In this document: positions 1 to 13,500 of the stretch, piece by piece
Numbering within the stretch: position 1 is the first letter of the stretch
How the letters are laid out: each line of letters starts with the position of its first letter
NCBI RefSeq assembly: GCF_003073045.1
Contig: NC_037593.1
Location: forward strand, 9,477,525-9,541,524
Reading direction: 5' to 3'
Length of the DNA stretch: 64,000 bases
Origin: Pomacea canaliculata
Taxonomy: Eukaryota > Mollusca > Gastropoda > Architaenioglossa > Ampullariidae
The notes under the pieces: generated by a model
What the model was told of the DNA's origin: nothing
Seen by the model: only the letters and a program-made list of their open reading frames with translations
Database searches by the model: none
Made by a program: the position numbers and the translations under genes

Positions 1-1584
1 TCTTTTAAGATATCGGGTAGAAAATGGTATTTCTGATTTAATGTACGAGTCCGTGACTATTAAGAGTCGTAACAGATTTAAGGCTGAAGACTAAACTTTG
101 CTGCGAGCACAAATAACGCTTCAGCGAGTTTAATGAAATTTTGTTGAACTTGGGTTAGGGTTAGATAAGATAAGATACCTTATCACGATAAGATACTCAT
201 GAATACTATATGAAGAAGAGCAATGTTTTATTCTCATGTACCATGAAGTGGGGATAGATGGGAGCATGTTACAAAGTTCAGTGCCGGTTGTTGACGGAAG
301 TGCATACGAATTGTACTTCCGGTGCGCAGTTGCTCAGTGCATATATATAATGTGTTAACATATTCCGACTACTGATAAAAATGCGTCGCGACTACAAACT
401 TGTATTCATGTGGTTGCCACAGCATTGCATTCCTTCTTGCACCTTACCATTGGCTCCATGCCTATTTTGTCTTATGTCTCTATCCGTTTAAAATTTCAGA
501 TTTTTGTTTTTTTATGGGTGACAACTATCCTTCAACCTCGATTTTCTTAGTCATATATATGATTCGTGGGCAGGGGGTCCACTTCAACTTCAGTAATTGC
601 GTAGGGTGAAAGATTTGTAAATTGCTTCACAATATAAATCGTGTAGTGGTTAGTACTGTCATATTTTGTACCCTGAAACAAAATACGATATCTTGTTTCC
701 CAAAGCCCTAAAAGTCACTTTTAGTTAAGCTCACAAGACGTGTACTAGATCTTACTGACATAATTTAAGTAGCAATGGATTTTATACACTTAAGGGACAT
801 GATGTACAAACTATCACAACTAATACTACAAAAGGAAAGTGATGCAATGATCGAAGAGAGACGTACGTGTAAACAAGGGATCGATGCGTGAGGTTGCTGC
901 AGCAAACAGCATATACCGTTTTAAACCGTTCTTTTTAATAGAAAAATTACACTTTAATACAGCGATATAAGTACAGTAAATTAATACTTGTAAACAAAGA
1001 ACATGTTTGCTGCCATTATCAAGTGTTATACAACTGTACATAATATATTGTGTTATAAAATAAAATTAATAATATATATTAAGGCAACACACACGAACAT
1101 CACCACAAACATGAACAATGCGTTGTGGGCGACAGGCATTTTTCAATTAATGGGACTGTTATTTGCTTATTAGAACGGGACAGCCACAAAGGAATACGAT
1201 TTTTAAAAATGCAACAAAATATATAATTAAAAAAAAATTAAGCCTGGATAGTGCAAAAATGTTCGTTGTCCGATTGCACAGCGTGATTTGTATACGAACT
1301 TGTATACACGTCCGTGGTGTGGTCATTTGATTGATTAAAAAAATTATCTGGTAAATTGCCAGGAAATTAATTTGACTGTATAGTGCAAATATTTAGAAAT
1401 AATTTATAACCATTTATTTCAATGAATATTTGTTTAAAAATACACACAATCTTAGGATATTTGATAGATTATTCACTGTCATGAAGGAAATTTCAGAATT
1501 TTATTCACCACGTGCAATTCCACTTTTACACTTAACCAGACTAAACCGGTTTCAAGGAGATACAGGCGACCAACCACAGAGGCT
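1..1584. other. Upstream flank and 5' UTR of the FUS gene
   Basis: I see no supportable coding sequence here; the open frames are short, AT-rich and lack recognisable motifs. The region should contain the FUS promoter and 5' UTR, because the first coding exon starts at 1585. Two tandem TTAGGG units lie near 152-164. A CCGCCATCTTGG string (YY1-type motif) lies near 1748-1760, just inside intron 1, where such motifs often sit downstream of a start site. No TATA box stands out. The exact transcription start cannot be placed by eye. Confidence 0.4.
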
Positions 1585-4500
1585 ATGGCAGACCCTCGTA
1601 AGTTAAAATCAAATGAGGTTTAAGTGTGCCGCAAAGGCATTGAATGAACATTTAGCATTGAAACTTTTTAGCATATGTTTATGAAGCTTTTTATATGAAT
1701 CAGACTTTTTACTGTGTAATTGTAACAATATTTGACGTCTCAGCATGTCCGCCATCTTGGACCGGTTTTCCAATTCACAGTGGTTAGATTTTGTGGACTT
1801 ATGTAAATTTAGGAACAAGTAAGTCCGATTCTGCCGTTGATTATTTTTAAGACATGGTAAGTCATAGCGGCTTTAGATATAAATATTTTTGTATGAATAT
1901 TTAAAACGGCCGCCGATCAATGTAATCAGTTTACGTGAATCAATAATGATTTTCACAGCCATGGAACAACCGCAGTACAGACAGAAAGAAAAATTTACGA
2001 TTATTGATTCAAATAGAGAAAACAGTTTCATCGCTCCCAGAGCAAAACTAAAAACCGTTTGCTGTCCCTGTCCTATTTGGCCAGAGTATAGACACTATGT
2101 TACTGCAGTCTACCAGTAACATTGTACTGGTGCTTGATTAATGAATTAAGGTTGGCTGCCCAGAGTTCATTTCTCGTCTCGGGCACGCTGCTCTTCCTCT
2201 GAACGTGGCATCTGTTTACAGGGCTGGCCGCCTTGCCATAATATAGCCTCAGTTGCTGGCACGGCGTAAAACACCAATCTCCCCCCCCCCCCTTGATTAA
2301 TGAATTTGTAAGGTTCATTCATGCGACACCTCAGTTCTAAAAACTCGTTCTTAAATTCTCTTTGAGTCTAAGTGTGCTATAAATATTAAATCTGTTTTGC
2401 GGGATTTTTCCATCTTTTTTTTAATACCTATCAGAAATAATTTTACTGCTTAATTTTGAATACAAAAATATTGTGCGTAAACTTATTTAGTGACTCAATA
2501 TATACCTTTCACAAATGTATATGCCCTTTACAGACAGCAAATATGAGCACAAACATATTACAGGAAGTATGTAGATTTTTCCTCTAGTAAGCATTCTTAA
2601 AAAAAAACTACCACCATTGTATTATTAGAAATTCTTTTATATGGTGTTTTATTTATTAATTTCCAGAATATGGTTACTCGGGTCAGACAGGCGCTACTCA
2701 AGGAGGGTAAGTTGTTAATCTGTGTAACTGGATGCTAAATTTAAATAAAAAACATAAGAAATTATGTCTGCTTTGAAGTCTTATTACAACTGTAAGTTCT
2801 TTTTTTTTTAGCAGAGGATGCTTAGCCTAAACCGCAGTGGCTGAACTATTACGTGATTTATGTGGTACTGATAGTGACGATAAAGATATAGGAATGAGGT
2901 GCTTGAACAGAAGCATCGAGTATGATCCCAGTCAACAGGTTAAAGTGAAGCTGAGCTTATTACGCTAAAAAGACATAACAGGAATTTCAAGTTCAGCACC
3001 TATTTTATGCAAAAGTCGCCTTGCATCAGGTGAAAACTTACTCTTTTCCCTAGATGTCATATTTGGACAATATAGATCACAGCATAAGTACAGCTATGAC
3101 CAGCTTCTGATGCCAAGCGCCAAAATACACTTGTGTGATTTAAAACAATTCTGGGTGGGAAATCTGGTCATGAAATAAGCCACACCATTTGACAAATAAA
3201 CTTTTTTCATTGTAATTAAAAATGCAGTAACAAGAGAGTATCACATTTAGGAAAGTAAAAAAATTTCACAAAACTAAGTTGAAGTACCTACATAATCATT
3301 TGTTCTACAGGTACAGTTATGGAGGGTATGGTGGTGCTGATGCCAGTTCCTATGCCCAATCGTATGGTCAGCAACCACCTGCAGTGGTTAGTGGTCGTCC
3401 TCCCCCCCCCCCCTTTTTTTTTTTTAACCAAATAGAGCATAGTATGGTTTTGATTATGACTGTGTAGACTTGCATGTTTGTTTCATTGGTTTTGCTTTTT
3501 TCAGGGTGTCTGCTTTTCCTGGAATTGATTTCCGCTAACTCTGCCCACTCTCACACCCCCTATTTCTCTCACTCTTGTCAGTTGTCATTCCCTTTCTCTC
3601 TCTATGCTGTCCCTGTTTTCTCTCTGGCAAATTTCAAAATTAAAATTTGCTTAGACATGTTGAAATTTTTTCCATGCAGTATATTTTTTCATTCAGAGCC
3701 ATAACAGAAAATAAATGCAAGAAATTGAACATTCTTCTGAGTAACATATATATAAACTACATATAACCTATAATGTTTCTGTTAAAAAAAAAATCTTGCC
3801 AAATTTGATGAGAATCGGAGAAACTACTTTTCAACCTGGTCATATGCACTGCAAAACTGCCTTATTTTGCTTTATTTATAAGATGTGTTGGCTTTATCGT
3901 GTTGCAGAATTCCTACGATCAGCAAGGAGCGTATAATTATGACCAGAGTTCATATGCCCAACCAGGAGCTGCTCCAGCACATGCACCTCCACAGTATGGA
4001 CAGCAGTCATATGGTAAGGTTTCATGTAACTGTATCAGTGCACATGGTCTTAAATGCAAACCTGAATGGTTGAATTGATATCTCCAAAAGATATAGGTGA
4101 TATAAAATAACCTTTAAGTTTAACCATTCAAAAGCCATCCGTTAAATATCCAGTAAAAAATTGCACAGTTTGCACCTGCGATCAAGCATCACAAGCATTG
4201 TACTTTAAGCTATTACACCAATCAAACATTGCCAGCAATCAACACCAAAAAGAATGAGCAACATTTTGGATTGTTTGGATGCGTTTTTCCAGAACCGGAG
4301 GAAACTCAACTATTTGATATTTTCACCTGAAACCAGTTGTAGTAATGATCTCAAAACAGTTCAGTGTTCTTATTTTGAGAAGGTTAATGCCATCAGCATA
4401 GATGCAGTCACCACAGCTGAGTAACACTACCAGTGTATCCATTTCAGGCCTCTCTTCTTCTTTGACTGTTTTTTGACTTGCAGTCATGATTTGTAGTAGC

Positions 4501-7500
4501 ATAAATGTTAATGATGATGGTGGCAGCAACAAATATAATTTTTGGCACACCCGTGACAGCCATGAGGTTTGCATCGAGACAATGGCAGTGGAGAAAATAA
4601 ATGAAGCAGGAGGCAAGAATGTAGACAATAGATCAGAGGATGAAGTCCATGCATGTTGACTAACATAGATCTAAAATCAAGGCAATAGAGGTGGGTAAGG
4701 TCCATAGAGCAAAAGCTTTTGACAGCTGCATCTCTTGTTCCTAATCACCCCCAGTTGAGCATATGGCTGCAATACACCTGCATGGAAGTGGAGAATTATT
4801 CCAACGAAAAACTGTTAAGATGGCATTAGATGATGAAGACAGTGATTGGGCACCTTCTCAAAAAAACAGTTTCACAGAACTATGCGAGGAGAACACAACC
4901 AAAAGAACAGATCAACAATATTCAGCAGACATCAAACACAACAACAACAAAAATCTTATGGCACTTCAAGAAGAAAAGGTAAATGGAACAGGGAGAGCTA
5001 GTCCCCACAAGCCGTTCAGGTGAAGAGATATCACTGTCATTCTGCATCAGTGATTTAGCCAGTTCCATGAACAGAGCATTTGCAAGAAGATTGAAAGTAG
5101 TCACAGGTTGTTGGCAGTCTGAGATGCAGTTGCCGTAAACTGTATATGTGACATTACTTATTTTAGTTTTTACTCTTTTCAGACTATAGCCAGACACCAG
5201 CTCAGTCAAGTTATGGTCAAAGTGCTCCTGCAGGAGGAGGCTATGGACAGCAGGGGACTGTCGGTGGCTATAACCAGTCTGCAGGCTCAACTTATGGCCA
5301 CAGTGGCAGTGCCAGTAGTGGCAGCAATTATGACCAAGGTAAGTTGATAGGGAAAATGCACACATGCATAGTGTGTGTGGATACAACCCTGAAAATAAGT
5401 TATAGTTTGGCAGTATGATAGTGTGCATGTGACAAGATGAACCAGGTAACAAATAGTACAGTTCAGAGTATTTGTTATTACAATAAACTCGCAAATGTTC
5501 AAGAATGTATTGATTTCAACATGAAGCTGAAGCTGTCATTTATGTTTTTTGCCTTTCACTGACTTGCAGGCAAAATTTTCTTTTTCATTTTAAATGTTTA
5601 TGGTATAGTCATACCTTGTTATCTCAGCACATATGTTCTAACAAACTATTGAGGTAGAAAGGGATATTCAGTCACGACATCTGCAGCAGTTTGTTCATTT
5701 GTGTAAACATGGGTTCTTGTGAGGGAGAGGAGATTTTAAGGCACAGATTGCAGATTTTTCCCTGGTTTATTTAGACATTGAGTCAGTGCGCACTTGCCTA
5801 ATTTTATCTCCATTATTCATCTCACACTCTGAAACCACATCCTGTAATCATGAAAAATATTTTTTCATCATGTTTGTTAGAGTGCTGGCAAGATGACAAG
5901 GGAAGAATGTGTTTATAACATTCGAAGTTCAGAATTTGTTTTTATTTCACAGTGCATTCATGGTCAAAATTTCTAAATATATAGTTGTCTGTAATGGTTG
6001 TAGGGTGATGCATTAAAGAAAGTTGGGATTTTTTTTTTTATAAATCTTTTTCCTAGCTAGCAACAGATAATTAAATTGAGATAAATATTTGAGCCATTAA
6101 ATTACATCGGATTCCACAGGGGGTTTTGGAGGATCGCAGCAAAGTTCTGGCTTTGGAAGTAGTTCCCAAGGATATGGGGATGCGGGCTCTTCCCGTTACC
6201 GACAACCTGCTGGTGACAACGCAGGATTTGGTGCTGGCTCCGATTATGGCCGGTCATCAAGCGGTGGGAGTAGCAGCTATGGGGGTGGAGGACGAGATAG
6301 TGGCTATGGTAGGTCCTTTTTTTAATCCCCCTTAAAGGCGGAACTTCTGGACGGAAAAGAATGGTATTGCCTGTGCAAGGAAAGGTGGGAAGTACATGCA
6401 GTGCGGACTGCTAGCGGCCAGTCATCTCCAATTACTACCTGAACAATAGGCAGGGTGGACATCATAGGCACTGCCGGCTAGCCTGGCAATAAAACGTCTT
6501 CCTCACCTGACCAGTACTTGCTGTACGATCTGAGAGCTGAGGTGAAACGACCTCTATCTGAACATGCTGTCATGGTTAGGACTGAATGTTTTCTTAACAA
6601 ACAAACCTAAAATATATAAAGGAGAGAAGGATGAACAGCACAAATGACACAAACATAAAGACAACGGAATTTTCAAACTTTATTTTTATTGCCTTTTATT
6701 TTATCTTACTGTATATCTGTTATCTTTCTTTTCTCATGAGCTAGGATATTGATATTCGGCTTGTAGTTCATGCTTACATGTTCGGTCTATGTGTGCATTC
6801 CACCGAACTTTTTAGTTCGATGGCGTGTAAGCTAGTGTTCACGCGGTAGTATTATATTATTTTATTTTCCAGCTGTGTATACTTTATTTCTTACACTCTG
6901 AATCTGGAAAATGACAGGCATGTCCATCTCATGAATTTGATGTCCTTTCTACTACACCATTTTCTTACCACACTGTACTTCCGTGGCAGCTACTCATCAT
7001 ACACTTCTGGGAGGTAATCTGTAAATGTACAATAAAATCTGAGGCTGGAAGCAAGAGGGCAGAGCTTGTATATACACCGCTGATAGTTTGACTCTTGTGT
7101 GGTTTGTGTCATTTTGGACAACCCAATGAAAACTAGTAAGAGGGGAAAAGAGCAACAGTAATAACAAAATATAGTTTACAACTGAAATTCATTTAATTTA
7201 TTTTGCACAATTTCAAACACCTTCCCCCTTCATCTCATGATCTATGTAACATTACAAGGAATTCAACGTTTCTTATTGGCAGGTGAAGTACAGGTATGCA
7301 AACATAATCAGTGGCTGGAGGCACTGTCATACATATCGATATATAACAAAGCAAAATGACCAATGGAAACACAAAATTTAACACTGCTACTGATCCTACA
7401 ATTGATATCACGGAATAACAAATATGTAAAGTGAACAAGATAAAAATTCATTATAACGGGAATGGGTCGTGCATTTTAGACGGGAACAAATATGTCAGTA

Positions 7501-10500
7501 GAGACAATTCATTTTTTGGTGTGGAGCTGTACCGTGGTTAGAACAATTTCAGTTTTTTTAAAAGTACAAACATTGATGGTAAATTATTGTCTCATTTATC
7601 AATGACGGTTGAATTTTGTTATTTAAATCATATATTATTCATTTCCAAATCTTCATCAGAACTACTGTCTGTTTCAGTTAATGTGTTTTCTTCATGTTCA
7701 GAATTTAATTTGTATTGTTCAGTGACAAATCTCCAGACAGCATGTGCTAGTTTATAAGTTTTCTTCTTTAAAGTGCATTGTCCATGTCATCTCCGGTTGT
7801 GCTGTAGAATCTCTATGAACATGTTCATTCCAGTCTAAAACAGCGAGACTGGTGAGCATGTCACAGTGCCTCATGTTTGTAATGAGAACACGCTTAGGCA
7901 GATCGATCAGACACACATTGTTAAAACTTTCAGCATAAAATGTGTCCCTGGACAGCACTTAGTCCTCTGGATGTTTATACAGGATATGGTAGTGCAGAAA
8001 GTCGCTTACAAGCTTAACAGCAGTAGGATCAGTTAGCACTACCAGAGATGGTGTATAAAGCGATTGCCTGCATGGTGAGCCTTGATTACACTTGTCAAGG
8101 ATGTTTTGGAAGTGTGTAATACATCCATCCAACAAGTGCCTTAGTCTCGCGGAGTCGCCATCACAATCTTCAATACACCAGTAAACATGATCCCTGACCG
8201 CTGCTGTCTTGTCACTGAGCTGATGGCACCATGTCTTACGGAGGTTCAGACTGGTGCTTCAAAAAGTCACCGACTGCAGAAAACCGTGGCAGCCTTCTCA
8301 AAAATGTATCATTTACATATCCCAAATTGGCACTCTTAGCAAATTTTTTATATTGAATGGGGATATTCCTATTTTTGATAGCTTCACGTGAAGCGAAGAG
8401 GTGCATGAGACTGTGCATGAACGTGATGTACAGTGTCCTTCACCTTATGCTAACCAATAGACATGGACCGTGGGGCCGCTATTGTAGATGGTGAATGGGC
8501 CCTGTGTTAAAGGTGTGAATTGTTGCCCATTTGTAAAGGTACAAACATTGCACACAAACACAGATGTGTTTTATGTCAGTCACCAGGGGAATAAACTGAA
8601 AATGTTTAATATTATCCCTTATGAGTAAAGAAAGATATGGAGATATAAAAACAGATCGACGAAAGCAATAAAAATAAAGTTTTAAAATCCAGTTGTCTTT
8701 ATGATTGTGTCATTTCCGCTGTTCGTCTTTTTCTCCTTTATTTTTCTCTCGTTTTTATGGAGAATACATTCAATTGTCGGTCCTAACCCTGACAGTACGT
8801 TCAGTTGGGAACTGTTTCACTTCAGCTTTCTAAACGCCAACAGCAAGTACTTGGCTGAGAAAGACGTTTTGTTGCTCGGGATATTGGCTGTGATCTCCAC
8901 CCTGCTTCAGGGCCAGGGTAGCAATTAGGTAAAACTGACGGCTTGTTGAAGTCAGCACTGTGTACTCCTACCTTCCCTCGCATGGGCGAAACCATTGTGC
9001 ATATATTTTTAAAAAAAACGCCCACAGGAAGTTCCGCCTTTAAATTGACTGTCATTTTTAAACAAATTTCATCAGGAAAAAACTATAATGCTACCAACAC
9101 AAAAGTAAAACCTATTCAGTTTTTATTAATGAGTTTCAGATCTAATGCATAAATATTTTATAGAAGCACGCCTAAATAAACTAATTAATGTTTACACATA
9201 ATTACTATTCCATGGGCAAGTTGTTCATTTGAATATCAAAGTCATGCAAAAGAGACCAATTTTTTGTGTGTGTAAAAATATGATAGATGACTACTTAAGT
9301 AGTAAATAGCGGGGTATATCATTTTCACTGCTTATTTTTTCTAAGTTTTTCCAGCAGTAGAGAAATCAGTATCTAGAACAGTGGTTCTTAACCTTTTTTG
9401 AGGTACCGAACCCACAAGTTTCATATGCACGTTCACCGAACCCTTCTTTAGTGTCGTCTCTAATTGCGGGTGTGTCTTGACCTCCGTGGCTGAGGCTCCG
9501 CCGAACCCCTGAGACCGACTCACCGAACCCTTAGGGTTCGATCGAACCCAGGTTAAGAACCACTGATCTAGAATCATTTTAGTTCATTTTTAAATGTTAA
9601 TTTCTGGGGTCAGATTTTTTTGTGTCCATTTATTTTGATTATAAGCACAGATATCCCATCAAGATAGTGTGAGATTTTAAAATTTGTGTATGCATTGTAA
9701 GATACTTAATTTTTCTATAGTTGTTTTTTTTTTTTTGGCTTAGACTTAGCAATAAGCTGGCATTCTTTAATCCACTCATTACAAATAACCCAGTCAATCC
9801 TTTGCATTAAATATCTCAGCTAAAAAAAAAAAATTTAAAAATCATTTTGTCAAACATGAAGTCTCATCATGTCAGGGTACTTGTTTTGTCATACAGGTGG
9901 TGGACGTGGTGGAGGAGGAGGCAGTGGTGGTGGTGGTGGTGACTTTGGGTAAGTTGTCAAAATCTTTATTTCTTTGTTTGAATGAAAGATTTAAACAAAT
10001 AAACTATAAAAGAAATCAATGGTAAAATCAGCGGTAGTAACATGTAATGAAAAGGCTGCTTTTCCTTATGAAAACCCGTATTTCAAGCAAAATATTGAAT
10101 TGGCATCTTGGTGTGCACATGTAAGTGGTCTAACATAAAAAGACATCACTGGTATTATAAATTTGGGAAATCATTTAACTCATGGCATACATGTTGATGC
10201 CCTGATTCACTAATTTTATTATTTTCTACTAAAACAAAACAATGAAACATAAAGTATGCAGATATAATTGGTTCTTACCTAAGTCATCTTGTACATCAAA
10301 TTTGAATTAGCTATGTCCAATGACATTTCCCCAAAATGTCTTTGAACATTGGGTTACACAAAAATGAATGATCACAGGGGTGTACTATGATCAAGTAATA
10401 GTCATGGTTGACCATCATGTAAAAGTGAATCAACATTTTTTTAAAACTCCAAATAACCAAAAAAGTTACCATCCCCCTGTTCATAGGTCATCAAGTTTTA

Positions 10501-13500
10501 TGATCAGATTTTATACCTTTTTGTCTATATGGTTTTGGAATAAAAACTGTTGCATACAGTTTTGCAGACTGACATGGATTGTTGAAGGCACATTTATCCT
10601 AAATGTAGTGAGTAGGTTGAATATGTGTAGGGATTTTTTTTTTATTTTTTTTTTTGAGAGTTTTTGGATTTTTATATTTTTGTGGGAATTTTATAAATCA
10701 TGAAAGGTTTTAAAAATGCAGTGTTGTCGCTTTGGAGATTCACCTGCCCTCCTTAGCAAGTACAAAGCAGATGAAAAAAAACTGAGGGAAAGTTAAACTC
10801 TTAGACAAAGTGTTCAATGTAGAAATTGTAGTCCATGTGGGATCCCTCTCCATGCAAAATATGGCTGTGTGAAAAAAAAATTGTTATGAAAGCTAAAGAA
10901 AACCTAGCTATTTTGTTGTTTTCAAAATATCCAGTATTTTAAATCTGTGCCACTATATGCACGGCACCACACATTCATACTCCATTAAATATAAAACTTT
11001 TTTTTAATGTGTCGTTCAGTTGGTGCTTCTAACCAGAGATTTTCAAATTATGTCTGAGGAAATAAAGACCTGATCATGTGGAGATTTTTACTTGTGACTG
11101 GTCAGTTTCACAATCGAAGATGCATTTTCCCCTTGGTGTTTTGTCAGCTATACCATCATGGCAACACAAACGTTTGGTTTTTTTTTAAGTAGTGTTGACA
11201 GTGCACCCACAAAGGAGAGAGGCACACTGTAGTCTTGTGTGGTTCTTGCTGTCATGACTATTTGCCACTGATCTAAATGAAAAGTACATTATTAATAAAC
11301 TACCTGGTTAAAATTCTACCAGTGTGTATTAAAGAATTCAGATGATTGACTCCTAGACTAGCAAAATGTTAAAATGGGTGTGAACTAATTACATAAAATG
11401 ATAAACAGGTATGCTTGTGTCAGTGTCATTTCACTGCACACTTGAAAAGAGTGTTACATTAAATCAATACTGGAGACAGATTATAAAAGGTGTTCAGAAA
11501 ATATATGTTGGTCAAATTAAGTATTTTTAGCTGATGAACTCCAAAATTGCTAAAGTTATTCACTGGGACAGTTAAAAATTGCTGCATCACACATACAAAA
11601 ATAAGCACTGCAAATTTTAAAAAAAATAATTTGATATTGAAAATGGAATAGACGTTGCTTAGCAAATGCCATGAGCTTGCTAAGAAAGGTTTCAAACCAA
11701 AGAGTGTTCCGAAATTTCAGAATACAAAAATGTCGAGAATAACATTGCATAATATTTTATTGTGCAGATGTTGCTAATTTGTATGATATGGACTGTTGGG
11801 GTTAGCATTAACGATTATGTGCAGCTTTAATGAGAATTTATGGTTTTTGTACATTATGAGAACTAAAACTTGTGAATAAAATTTTGCATTCTCAAGAAAC
11901 CTTTTAAAAGTGCATAAAGTGGAACAGTGATAAGTATGGAATGTTGGTATGGTTGGCAGCATCCTTGAATATGTGCAGTGCTTCAGCTGTGGATGAAGAA
12001 ACTGGCATTGCATTCCCAGTGTTCCTCTTCAACAGCATGTGAGGAAGCATATTTGTGTGTGTGGGTGAAATTTCCACTCGATGTTTGGCTGAGTCGGTGG
12101 ATTTTTACACACATAATCTTGCTGGTGAGGAGGGGGTGTGGAGTTTACATTAAAACTAAGGTTGAACTGAGGAGGATAACATGTAAGCTCAGGAGAATAA
12201 CATACACAATATAAACGTGCTTGCAGGTAATGTTAACTGAATGGTAAATGTATGGCCATCGGCAGTTTCATCCTGTGATTACCTTCTAAAACGTGTTAAA
12301 AAGCAATGGTCGCCAGACCTGTTTTTTCAGCAGTTCCATGGTGGTTTTTGTTTTTCTTCTCCCAAAGATAAAACTGAGCATTGTTAATAAGTCACTAAAG
12401 TATTTCTGCATTCCTCGTTTCCATACGCCATAAAAACTGTTACTGTTCATCAATGGCAGTTGCAAAAATGGTGTTAAAATGTTTTCATGGTTTAATGTTG
12501 TGCAAAAGATTAAAGTTCTGTCTTTATTCAGGTTTGAACAATTAAAGACCTTCAGGGTTTGGTGTCGGTAAATCAGTTATGATGATATTGACTTTAAAAA
12601 AACAACAACAGTGAAACCTCAAATGTATTTCAGTTGTGTGGTTGGGAAGCTATCCTGACAAAATCAGTAAACCCTTTTTAAACTTGGCAACCAATATGTA
12701 TATGGGGAAGACTTTTCCCTCCTTTAATATGCCTAATTAAACTAAACTAATGCACAGCAGACATTCCTTAAAATGTTCAGAGGGAATAATCCAGAAAGCA
12801 TTTATATATAATAATGAACCAAACTTTAAAAATAGATTTCGTCTTTTAACAGGATTGTGTAAATAACGGGGAATTAAAAATGAAAGTCGTGTAAATTTAC
12901 TCCTTGCAAGTGCTCAACCAGTATTTGTAGATGTTACATTTTAGAGTCTGCATCTATGATTTTACGTTAATATATCAGGTGTGTGAGAGATATTTGCATA
13001 AGTAACTTTTAAATGAGTTGTAATTGACTTGTTATTAATTATCTGAGTTTGTCTTGAACAGGACTTGTTTATTTTATCATTATGAAGGGGTATCTCTATG
13101 GTTTCAAACCTGTAAGCGGTTTAAAGTCGAAACTGATGTTTTGGTCTCACTAGATCATACAGAGTGCACTGTATAGTAACACTGGTCACTATATATATAT
13201 TTATGGTCGTACATTTTACTGTTGGTAATTTGTTCAACATCATGTGTGTGGTCATAGAAGACTTTAAGGAGCTAGTGTGAATTGCCATATGCCTCAAAGT
13301 TAATTTTTATCACAATGGTAGAGGCCAGGCTACTGACCTTTCTATTTATTATTCTCTTTGCATGGGGGAGTTCTGTTAGTGTGTAATCTTATAGGGGGTT
13401 TTTTGTGTAAGGGGGGGGGGGAAGTCCTCTCTTATGTGACTTCAGGGAAATGTTGTATATGAAGAGTGTAAAATTTCTTATATGTGCAATGACTGTTTTG

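Noticed and set aside
4922..5494. Minus-strand 190-residue open frame
   Set aside because: Overlaps FUS exon 5 in antisense; no motif and no splice support.
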